A stretch of 64,000 nt of DNA from Yponomeuta sedellus (lineage: Eukaryota; Arthropoda; Insecta; Lepidoptera; Yponomeutidae), in assembly GCA_934045075.1 (NCBI GenBank), contig OW203748.1:11869651-11933650 (forward strand). Direction: 5' to 3'. Every line of letters starts with the position of its first letter. Within the stretch, counting starts at the first letter, position 1. This document shows positions 29,001 through 41,000 of this stretch, one piece after another. A program made the translations under genes and the position numbers. The notes under the pieces were generated by a model, which was given only the letters and a program-made list of their open reading frames with translations, made no database searches and was not told the DNA's origin.

Positions 29001-32000
29001 TGTATTACGTACAGCCTCTAAATAGGTTTTTGAAATTGTCCTTAGCACGGGTTAGTGCATTAAAAATAAAAATAGTATAACTAAATAGTTTCAATATTTG
29101 TGTGTGTGCGTGTTTGCGAGTGAGTGTGAGTGTGTATGGAGCGATACGTACGTTGGGAGGCGCGTGTCCGGTGACGATGCTGCCCGAGACGATGATCTGC
29201 GTATGGCTGGACTGCACGTGACCAACCGCCGCCGACTTCGCCCCTAAGCGATAACAAGCGTGATGGTGCGCGGGGGGTACCAGAGAACACAGTCGTTACG
29301 GAGGTTTCTTTCACCGTTTGTTTCTTAGTAAGAATCTAAATTCAGATTTTTTATTCCGTAGAGTTATAACATTTCGTAAGTGTTGTTACAGTACTACACA
29401 TCATAAAAGTCCCTTCGGGAATCTACGTTCGCGCAGACTAGGAAGATGTGTAACGAAAGTACCCGAAGCTATAAGTACATGTAACATGATCTTTAACCGA
29501 TACGGTTAAGGTGCAGAATTGATTGCCGCAGTAGCGCTACCTATTTCGCTCACGCTAATATTGCCAAACTAAGAGTCACCTGCATCGATGACGTTGAATC
29601 AACCAATAGCAATTAAGGCGCGCGGCCTGCCATAAAATAAAACTATCTGATTGGTCGATCAACTTGCCGCACATACAAAATTTGGTCATCTGCGCAAGTA
29701 CATCCGCGAGACTTATTTCTTGTGTAGCACTGTACCAAGTGATTGTGTCGCGTGAACTTGTGTTGAAGTTATTATTATTAGTATTATTGAAAATACTCTT
29801 CACCCGAAAAAGGGGAAATATTTGATCCATTCGAGGGCAATAACAAATAAAATGCTCGATGTTATTTTATGTTTTAGCTACAAAAGTCAAGATTTGATAG
29901 CTGTCAAAATTCTACGGCATAAAAATCTAAGTATAGAGCATATATACCTACTTTATTGCATGTTATTCTAATGGCAACCCAATATGAGGGCTTCTGTCAA
30001 CTAGAATAAATAGTGTCAACTTAATTGGGAAGGCGCCTGTAATACAATTTTAACTAGTACAGGTATCAACGAACCCTACTTTAGCATTAGCATATGAAAT
30101 GATTCTTGTTCTTGTTCAGGCTATAGTAGTCCACTGCTGAACATAGCCCTCCCCTAATGAGCGCCAGCGCATGGTTGTGCCATCATTGGGGGGTAATGCC
30201 CATAATCCCCACGCTGGGCATGCGGGTTGGGGATCGCAGTTCGGTGGAATTGTACTGCAGGGGGCGCTGCTGCCCACCCCCCTGTTTGTGTCCCTTAGTC
30301 GCCTTTTACGACACCCGCGGGAAGAATTTGGGTTGGTGCTATTCACTAAGCCGACACCACACAGCACGAATATAAAATTATTAAACTAAGCTAAGCCCGT
30401 ATGTAAACACTTCTTATGGTCAATAAGCTTATTATTATTACTCGAGTTAAATGAGCTATCCATCCCGGGCTGACGCAACCGGGCCTTATACAAATGAATT
30501 ACAGCGTCCTGCAGTGGGAATCGAACCAGACTCATTAATAGCTAGATCAACGATGCAAGAAACCTATTGGGAACTTTCGGCGTGTATGTCTTTCTCTGAT
30601 ACCCTCGCACACCATTATTTGTACACAAGTGCAGAGCAAATAATATGAAACCTGCAAGCTGTATCTACTTCCATTTTTAAAAAACTATTTAGTGGCTAAA
30701 AATTCCACCCATGCCGGGACTCGAACCCGCGACCTCTGGCTATCCGTGCCACCGCTCTTTCCAACTGAGCTAATGGGCGACTCACCGGCATCAGTGAAAT
30801 TTCGAAACTCTTTACAATATTCTCTGTATTACGTACTTCCATCTGTTGGGATAAATATATATGAATATTAGTTTTGTAAAAAGATTATAGAAAATAAATT
30901 ACATCTTGATTTAATTCAAAGTGAATGAATGGAGGTAGATACGCGTTCAAAATAAAAACTAATGCATAGTTTACTATGGCATTTCATACATATAACTACA
31001 ATGCATAGTTTACTATGTTATTTCGTACTTATAATTACAATGCATAGTTTACTATAAAATTTCGTACATAATAATTACAATGCATAGTTTACTATGACAA
31101 TTCACTATACAAGCTTGTGACTTAGTCCCACAGATTAACAAGGAGGTAGACTGTTGTTGACAATCGAGAACTTGCACAAAACAATGTTTTAAACTAATTT
31201 GGAAAGGCCTTTTCGCTCTACGAATAAAAAAGTTTTATGAAATAACCTGTTGAGAAATCATTCTGGTCACGAGGCAAAGAACCGCGCCGAACGAATAGGG
31301 CTCTACCTATGACGTCACTACTTCAGAGTTACGCCGCCGTAATGTCACGTGGTAAAAAAGGGGGTCAAACAAATCGAACTGCGACTATGACGTCACAACT
31401 TGAAGGTTTCGCTGTTAAGTCGCAACTTTATGTTTTTTTATGAACAACGCCCGCCTGCGTCTGTTAGAATACTTTGAGAATTCATCGACAAAACTAAATA
31501 ATAATATTACAAGTTTTTTAATATTTTTGTGACCTGTAAAAACCCGAAAAAATATCTTTGTGGTTTTTATACGTGTTTCAATCAATATTCGATGCAAGTT
31601 TCCCATTGTCATAGTAACGCAACCTATACCCATCCCTCTGTGGGGCACAGGCTTTCTCTCAGAGAGCGAGTGCGGGCTTAATCAATACGCGTGCCCACCG
31701 CGTTTTTGCGCTTGCCAGTGACGATTGTAAACGGTCCTAATAAGACTAAAGACTTAGAGTGATTTCCGCCCATTTATGAGATTGGCTTCGTTTTTTTTAC
31801 GTCTTCAACTGTGTCTTAATTACAGTCGGCCTTACTAATAAATAAGTTTCACACTCTGTATAATTATTTGACGTATATCAATTTAAACTGGTTTATTCGC
31901 ATTTAGCGTACAAATAACCAGTTTGTCAGACCTCGCATAACGGCTGTATACACAGCTCATAACCTTTATTAGTAAGGCCGTAGGTGTTTTATTTGTTTTA

Positions 32001-35000
32001 TCTGTGATATAAACAGAAAACTTGGTAAAAACAGGATAAGCAAGTAAAGGACGATTTATATTGTCTGTTCTAGTCGACATGTGAAATAGTAAGGCTGAAA
32101 AAATTAAGGAAATCTCAAAAATGCGTGACGTAATTTGAAATTTTGAAAATGATAGACAGAATCAGTCTGTTAGCTTTTAGAATATACCTCGGCTACTATC
32201 GGATAGAATCGGATATATTCGTGTAATAGAAATATATAAAAAAGTTGTGTAACAGAAATTACATAACTTTTCAAAATAGTGAAGAAAAGTTTTATACAGA
32301 GCAGGAAGTAGTATTACACTCGTGTGCTTTCGGCGAAAATCGAAGCCTAGTCTAGAGCCCGAGGTATATTCTAAAAGCTAACAGACTGTAAGGAAATATA
32401 AAAAAAAATGGTGTAAAGAGGTTTGCACCGTGACAAAAGCATGTAAACATCCACGAGCTAGGTTTTTCTTTGTCCCCCGGGGTTCGAACGCGGGACCTCT
32501 TGCACGGTAGGCAGATCCGCTACCGCTACTAAATAAATATATTGAATTGAATATATTCTATTGCATGAACGATAACGGTACATACCTACCGCTACTAAAA
32601 AAATATATTGAATTGAATATATTCTGGTTAGAATATTTTCGGGGCTTAATCGCGTAGTAATTTATTGCTATTTTACCTCGACGTTTCGACGACGGGAATC
32701 GGGATTGTGGTTTCAAACTGTCGCAAACGTGGGATCCGGTCATCAAGAAGTGTTCGAGTGGAAAAAAGTAGCAAGGCTTATCGTCCGACATTGTTAGTGT
32801 AGTGTGACGTAACCCTATAAGTCCTTTGTGATGGCTGATTGAGGGTAGTCTGAAAGAAACCTCATCAGCCGAAGATGCGAACGGGTGCCAGCCATCAGTA
32901 TTCTCGTGACCACGATGACTGTAACGTCGTCGAAACGTCGAGGTAAAATAGCAATAAATTACTACGCGATTAAGCCCCGAAAATATTCTAACTATGTGTA
33001 CAAGTCGTGAAAGTTTAAAATATGAATATATTCTATTGTAAATATGAATATATCCTCCGGTTACGGTACATACCTACCGCTACTAAATAAATATATTGTA
33101 TTGAATATATTGTAATGTATGAACGATGTATTCTCCGGTTATGGTACATACCTCCGGCGCCGGGCCGGATGACTGCCGGCATGGCCAGAGATTCGTTGGT
33201 GACGCGCTCCGGCTTGAAGGAGTCGTGCTGGATTATGTTGGCCCTGGGAGAGAGAGATAGATTGAATCGAAACTCGAATGCAATACTGTGCAAAGAAGCC
33301 TCTTATATAGATAGATAGAGAACACTATTGCATAACCAGAAAAATATTGCAACCAATTCTTAAATCTAAGTAATGATATACAATTACAAAGAGCGATCCC
33401 ATCCAGACAACCTTTGGATATATTAAGGATTATTTGAAGGACAAAGATGTCTGGTATTTAAAATATGCTAACGGAGACGAGTTTGTCTAGTTAATGGCCA
33501 TACATACGTATGGAATTACTTGTTTTTATTAAATGTAAAACTTTTCATATAAAACTGTGATGAAATTAAAATAAAATGTTTTTTTTTTTCAAAGTAGCGC
33601 AGAAGCTGCGGCTTAATGAACGTTACAATTCAAACTAGGTGTTCGTTTAAAAATCTAGATCATTTTGGAAAAAAAATGGACAAATCACTTCAAGCTTAGT
33701 CTTTTCAGTTCTTAATTAACACAGTTTACATAATTATTATAAAACATAGAACTCATGCATTGTACTGGCTTTAATTTCGGACATCATTGTAATCTAAATA
33801 ATCCTTTATGTTATAGTAGCCCTTTTGGCACAAAGTGTACTTAACACATTTTAGGACCGCGTTTCAGGCAAGCTTAAATCAGGGATTTTATTATAGAAGC
33901 ATATACAACGTCCTGTGAAGGATGTATTAATTGACAGAATCTTGCGGATGCCACAAAACAAGAATTGAATTGAATACTCGGAATGGGTACCGCGATATCA
34001 TTGCGATGTAAAAACCTAACTGCAAAGTAGGTACTCGGGGCTGCAAGTGATGCAAATTACTTCAGCCAGATGTCGCTGCCTGTACGTAATACAGAGAATG
34101 TTGTAAAGAGGTTCAAAATTTCACTGATGCCGGTGAGTCGCCCATTAGCTCAGTTGGAAAGAGCGCGGGCACGGATAGCCAGAGGTCGCGGGTCCGAATC
34201 CCGGCATGGGTGGATTTTTTAGCCTCTAATTAGGTTTTCGAATACTCACTTGTTAGGCGTGACAGCGTCTTCCAACATGGCGGAGCCCTCGTCCCCCTCT
34301 ATTCCCAGATGGTCCCGGGCGTCCCGCCGCTTCAGGATGATGTCGATGTAGCCGGATATCACCTGGAGGATCTGCTCGGCGTCGGTCGTCTGGACCGAGT
34401 AGTACTGGTCGCTGTTAGAGGTATCTCGATTCAAATCAAATCAGTTTATTTCAATGTAATTATTTTGTTAGTTTGTTCAATGGCTCAGTAAAAAGGAGGC
34501 CTATGCCCAGCAGTGGGTTGATGTGAGCTGATTATAGATAGATAGTTTGTTAAACCCAAGATAGAGTGAGTGATAGTGCTCTTCCACTATAAAGGGAAAT
34601 TTCCCGCCAGACAGATCTGCATGTATGCCTGCGGTCCGACTGCAGTTGCTTGTCGGACGTCATATTTATGCTATGTCATGTAAACGCTTTGGTTTCGCGA
34701 TGCAGAAATGTTGGAGTTTGTAGTGCGCGCGCAGAGTTGACATGTGCTCGCTGTCATCTGTATGTCCCCACTGCTGGGGTACGGGTCTCTTCCTGCTTCG
34801 CAGGAAGGTTAGACCATACTCCACCACGGGGGCCAGGTGCGGGTGGGCGGAGGATTGTAAGACAATGGCGAGCCTTACTCTCAGAAATTATCAAACTGTC
34901 CATAAGGCCTCTGACATGGCATCACGACTGCCATTACATGACAGCCGGCACCAACGGCTTAACGTGCCTGGCGAAGCTCGGAAGCGCTCGGAAAATTTCA

Positions 35001-38000
35001 CTAGCAGTCCGTAGTCAGGCGACGGTCACCCACCCTGCACCTGACCGCGCCTGTCGTTGCTTAGCTCAAGTGTTTGATTCCAATCACTAGGTTCGACTAG
35101 GCCACACACGATCTGCGAAAAACTGCCGGCAGATGCTGGATGCGGCAAGCTGGAGACAGTCCGGTATGGCGCTCATTAGGGGAGGGCTATGTCCAGTAGT
35201 GGACTGCATAATATAGCCTGAAGAAGAAGAAAAGAAGGCCACGAGTGATTCAAGACATGTGCTCGCCACAGCTTGATTCACTAACCTGTAGTCTCCAAAG
35301 TCCAGGGTGAATGTGTTGGCCGAGGCGCACCAGCGGCGCACGGTAGTGAGCGGCCAAGTCTGCAGCGTCTCCTTGGTCTTCTCGTCGAGACGCAACACGG
35401 AGTCCTTGCGAACGCCGAGCAGGCGCGGGACCAGTTTGTTCTTGCCCTTCATTTTCTCCTGTTGGGAGAGAAAATTCAATTTGTTTGTGCCGCGAAAATC
35501 TGTTACAGCCATCATTAAAACTAGTGTGTTTAATAATTGCATAAACTATGTTTTTATGTAGCCTATGTCACACTAAAGGGCACAGGCCCTCCCAAAAATT
35601 ATATCGATTTTATATCTACGAATAGCACCAACCCAAATCTTCCCGCGGGTGTCGTAAAAGGCGACTAAGAGACAAAAACAGGGGGGTGGGCAGCAGCGCC
35701 CCCTGCAGTACAATTCCACCGAACTGCGATCCCCAACCCGCATGCCCAGCGTGGGGATTGTGGGCATTACCCCCAATGATGGCATATCATGTTAAATGGC
35801 CTCCAGTATACAGGGCGCTATGGCGCTCATTAGGGGAGGGCTATGTCCGGCAGTGGACTAGTATAGGTGTCCACCTAAAACAATAGATCTCTAATCTCGG
35901 TTTGGCACTACCCCCCTTTTTCCCGTCACCCATTGGTTGGCTACGATGAAATACTAATTAGTATTAAGCCCACCTATTGTAAGATATTTACTTAACGTTT
36001 GCAATGTCATATCAACCCTTGGTATGTCCCCACTGCTGGGGTACGGGTCCCTTCCTGCATCGCGGGAAGGTAAGGCGATAACGGTGCAAATCTCTTTACA
36101 CCGTTTTTTATTATACTATTTTAATTTTTAATGCACTAACCCGTGCTAAGGACAAATTTAAAAACCTATTTCGAGGCTAAAAATTTCACCCATGCCGGGA
36201 TTCGAACCCGCAACCTCTGGCTATCCGTGCCAGCGCTCTACCAATTGAGCCAATGGGCGACTCACCGGCATTAGTGAAATTTCGAACCTCTTTACACTAT
36301 TCTCTGTATTACGTACAGGCAGCGACATCTGACTTAAGCAAATTGCATCACTTACAGCCCCGACTACCTACTTTGCGAACTTCGTACCGCCTAACAGTGG
36401 ATTCTTTAATTTTTATTTATTTTTCTCTCCGTAAGAACCATCCTCGTACTTCAACGAATATACAAAAAGAAAGAAGAAGCGAAATCGGTTCAGCTGCTCT
36501 CGAGATTCGCGCTTACCAACACATTCGGCGATTCATTTTTATATTATAGACACAGTGTTCTTGATGTATATATCTAAATATCACACCGTACAGCCAGGTA
36601 ACGAACCTTGACAAGGAAGAAGGCGACGCCATAAGTCTTGAGCGACCGCGCACTCTTGGTGTAGAGAACCTTGGCGTCCAGCTCGCTGAGGCCGGCGTGC
36701 TTGCGATGCTCCTTGAAGATCTTCTTCTCGATGCCTTTGACCTTCACGTACGAAGCTGGCAGGAACTCCTTGAGGCTGAGGAGGTAAGGGCACTTTACGG
36801 CAGGGTTCTATTCATCTTCTTCACGAGACCTCTCCTTTAAAAACCTATTTAGAGGCTAAAAATTTCACCCATGCCGGGATTCGAACCCGCAACCTCTGGC
36901 TATCCGTACCAGCGCTCTACCAATTGAGCCAATGGGCGACTCACGGCATCAGTGAAATTTCGAACCTCTTTACAATATTCTCTGTATTACGACCTCTCCT
37001 ATTAGAGGTTGGCAACCAATTCGGCTATCTTGCTTTTCGAGGCTGTTTAGTCTGCGCGACTTTTTGGTTTAAGTTCTCTGCCGACAACTATACCTATTTG
37101 TTTTCGGTATCAGTTACGACAGGTGCAGTAAATAAATACGTATTTTCTGAGCTCGGACATTATGCATGGTTTAAGTCAAGATTAAATAGGTATCAATAGT
37201 GTCAAAATAATAGCAATGTTTTTCGTGTCGCCTGTTACCACACAGTGTTGTAATAAGTAACGCTGACCGTGTTAATTTTGATTGCACCGACGCTTTTATG
37301 CACAACTACAAAACGTTTATTTTAATCACAAAATGATAGCATTTTTATGTTACACTGAGTATAGAAGCAGACTTTACTACGAATCTGAAGTACTGTGGTC
37401 TCGGCACTAGGCTGTATGGTGGATACAGATTGGTTAAATTTAAATAACCCAATTTGAAGCCAATGAAATGAGATACAGATAACGTTGGCAGTAGTTAGCA
37501 CTGGATCGCCCTCATTCTTGACGGTAAAGCTTAAGGCTTCATCGCACACCTGTCTAGTCTGCGAGAATTTTTGGTTCAAGTCCTCTGCCGGAAACTATAC
37601 CTATGTATCACTGATCTGTATCGTTAACGAACGTTCAGGTACTCACTCCAAGAAGCCCGAAGTATGCTTGTCTTCCTTGTGGTCCCCGAATTGGATCTGG
37701 CATTGAATGCCCGCGAACTCGCAAGCTGGGGAGAGACCAAATCGTTTAGATACCAGGAAGACGCCAAGAGCAGTCGCCAAATTAAAAGAGCCGGAACCAG
37801 GCATGACGAAAGATTTTTGAATCCTTTTCCATAAAGTGATGACATGTTTAATATTAACAACAAAAAAAACCTTATACTTGAGAAATAAACAAAAGTTTAA
37901 CGAAGGTTAAAGCCATTTTTCTAAAATTATTTTAAATCTGTTGTAAAACACCTCGCAGTGTCATGGCGTCGAATCTGACGTCACGCCCAGGTAAACAAAC

Positions 38001-41000
38001 ATCAAACGTCAAACAAAGCACGGGTGAAGTTTACCAATGTTACTCAAGTGTGACGTCACGCAGTGTTATTGCTGTTTCAGTCAAAATGGCTGAAAGCAGT
38101 ATTATTATCTTTTATTTTATTAAAAATATTAGTAATCTCATTTATATATTTTATAAAACTAAATCGGTGTTTTAAATCCTTATATGTACTTTCCCATAAT
38201 ATCGTTAAATCTTTGAGATAAGATAAGATAAGATAATGCTTTATTCATACACAAGACACACATTAAACATTTGTATGAAGTTAATACTAAACACAAAAAA
38301 AAAAAAAAAGAGAAAACTCATACACCAAACACATTAAAATATTTGGGTGAAATTAAGATTTACACCCAATTTTGATTCAAATCCACTTGCCTCAAGAAAC
38401 ATGCAATTCTCGATCAAAATTCTCAATCAGTAATTAATTTAATAATAATAATTAATTTAAATAATTTATTATTATTATATTATTCTTCTTTCTGATGTAA
38501 AGAAGAATAATATAATAATAATAAATATTCATGGACATATTACACAGATCTCGTTAGCCCTATACTAAGTACAACTAAATGACTTGTATGATAGGTGCTA
38601 ACTCGACGATATATTTAATACAACAAATACATAGGTAACATCCAAGACCCGAGATAAACTAGAAAAGTTCGTTTCCTAGTTCGACCCGGCCGGGTGATCG
38701 AACCCGAGACCTTCGGTGGCACAGTCAGCGCGCCAAACCGCTGCGCCACCGAGGCCGTCAAAAGAATATATATTTATCATTCTTCTTAATCTTGTTCAGG
38801 CTATATTATGTAGTCCCAGCAGTGGACTAAAAGAATAATCGAGACGTCAACATTATATTTTAATTTCGCTCCATATAACCTCCTAAGCCCTGGCGTCCTA
38901 AAAATAAGACATCACGAATCTTATTCTTCTTCAGGCTATATTATGTAGTATACTGCTGGACATAGCCCTCCCCTAATGAGCGCCATAGCGCCCTGTCTTC
39001 AGCATCATTCATATTTATCCTAGGACATATATATTCATATATGTCATATATTCATATATGTCCTATATCATATATATAGGACATATATATTCATAATATG
39101 TCCCATGAAAGTGTGATATTCATGCGACAACTTTGGAATATCTATAGACACGAAACACGCAGCCTGCACCAGACGTAGCCCCATATAACAACCTCTGTAG
39201 CGTAGCGGTAGCGCGTCTGCCTACCATGCAAGAGGTCCCGGGTTCGAATCCCGGCTGGGGACAAAAAAAAAGCCCAGGTCTTGGATGTTTACATGTTTGT
39301 GATGTCGTTGTTTCTGGTTCTCACGGCACAGGGTATCCTAGTGTGGGGCCAGAAGCAATGTATGTGCTTGTATGTAAATTTATATAAATTTTATGTTATT
39401 TATGCCACACCTGGCAATAAAGTGGCTTTTTCCGCACGATGCGCGTACGGTAAAAGCTGCTTTCTGACCAAGTGTAGACATAAAAAGACACATAACACGG
39501 GAGGTAGTGAAGAAAGCTCTCGATCGCATATTTACGTCCCTCGCTTGCAGCTCGGGCCGCAAACTTCTGCGATCACGGCCTTTCTTTGTATTACCGCCCT
39601 AGTTGTGTAATGGACTATTAGAGAGGCGTCTCACCTTTGTCCTGGGTGACGGGGTGTTTCCCTTCCAAGATGGCGTCTCTGGCTTGCACGTAGAGCAGGT
39701 TCAGCTGCACGGGATCGCGCGAGTCCACGTTCCGATCGCTGTAGAACAGACGTCTGCGCAGCAAGAGAGTCTCGCCCGGCTCCACGCCCTGCTCTCGGAG
39801 AGTCTTCGAGGGCTCCACCCAGTTCACTGTCGAGGGATTCTTGCGATAAATGTAACCCCCATGTGACCTCTACCAAAGGTCAGATTTTGGTACTTGACAA
39901 TCAATTTGGCGTGTTTGTGTGAGTGTCATAGGTTATATTATAAAGCTATGTAATTGAAACGGAAAATTAAAATTAACGAACACGTTGCGTTTAGTTTAAA
40001 ACTGTACAACTTAAACTGGCTAGAATAAACAGGAAACCAAGGTAATGTAAAAATTGTCGGTACTAGTAATTCGTCAAAAGGTGAAGTGGCAAGTTGTGGA
40101 AAACCAAATGTAACTTTAAATTTTCAAATTATGGAGCAAAACAAAGGAAATATCAAAATTGCGCAAAGACTTCACAAGGTACTTTTATGTTTAATAACGC
40201 TATGGAGTTTAATTATTGAATTGAAATGCCGCCGCGGCAGCCGTCTCGCATACCCAACGGTGGTCGCGGAAGCCCAACACTGGCCTCCTTCGTTCAACAC
40301 TGACCTTCATCATCCAACACTAACCTTAGTCATTTAATAGTAACATTCGTCATCTAACAGTAACTTTCGTCATCTACAGTAACTTTCGTCATCTAACAGT
40401 AACTTTCGTCATCTACAGTAACGTTCGTCATCTAACAGTAACTTTCGTCATCTAACAGTAACTTTCGTCATCCAACACAGTCCTTCGTCATTCAACACTA
40501 ATCGTCGTCATCCAACACTAATCGTCGTCATCCAACACTAACCTTCGTCATCTAACAGTAACCTTCCACGCCCAACGCCAACCTTTATTATCCAACACCG
40601 TCCTTCGTCATCCAACCTTGTCCATCGTCCTCCAGCACTGACCTTCGTCGTCGGTGCGCAGCTTCCGGCGCAGCTGGTCCATCTTGGCGTCTCGGTCGCG
40701 CTCCTGGTGGCGCCGGCGCATCGTCAGCGTGCCGTAGTTGCCGCGCTCCGTTTCGGCTTCCTCCTTTACGTCCTCGCGTACCTGGGAGGTCAGTTGACAC
40801 AGGTTAGAGCCGGAAGCACGCTGTCTCGCCCACACGATTTTACATTTTTAGCGATTGTACTAAAAGTCCATCCATACGTTGACTTATGAACGTTGATGAA
40901 GCGAAGGTGATCTGTCAGGATCGTGGCTAGTGGCAGTCCCTGGTCTCCGCCTACCCCTCTGGGATACAGGCGTGAGGTTATGTATGTATGTAATAAGTAT

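Larger units (their letters stand above)
24703..29151. other. Talin intron, 4.4 kb
   Basis: AT-rich intron with composite repeats at 25400-25812, 26785-26935, 27080-27520, 27830-28020, 28078-28262 and 28818-29082. The stretches 24703-25390, 25930-26780 and 28270-28810 show no gene or known repeat. Confidence 0.6.
29244..33151. other. Talin intron, 3.9 kb
   Basis: Has an RTE-variant stub (30112-30362), a tRNA-like copy (30680-30835), a 39-bp tandem repeat (30961-31100), paired CRE sites (31310, 31388), a MITE inside an older repeat (31990-32430), SINE B (32435-32525) and the 68-bp-TIR MITE (32627-32992). 29250-30100 has nothing identifiable. Confidence 0.6.
33244..34249. other. Talin intron, 1.0 kb
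   Basis: Contains LINE fragments (33410-33460 plus, 33541-33960 minus) and a tRNA-like copy that reaches within 11 nt of the exon donor. Confidence 0.7.
34412..35285. other. Talin intron, 874 bp
   Basis: Mostly a 5S-like SINE (34752-35105) fused to an RTE stub (35107-35232). Confidence 0.75.
37726..39634. other. Talin intron, 1.9 kb
   Basis: Two CRE-like sites (37976, 38051), a 27-bp-arm hairpin (38465-38525), SINE C (38526-38760), RTE tails (38788-39005), AT palindromes near 39020-39100, SINE B (39192-39372) and dispersed repeat G (39395-39612). Confidence 0.7.

Noticed and set aside
40275..40642. CRISPR array
   Set aside because: Units are contiguous 18-20-bp repeats without spacers, in an animal intron, and derive from the adjoining splice site.
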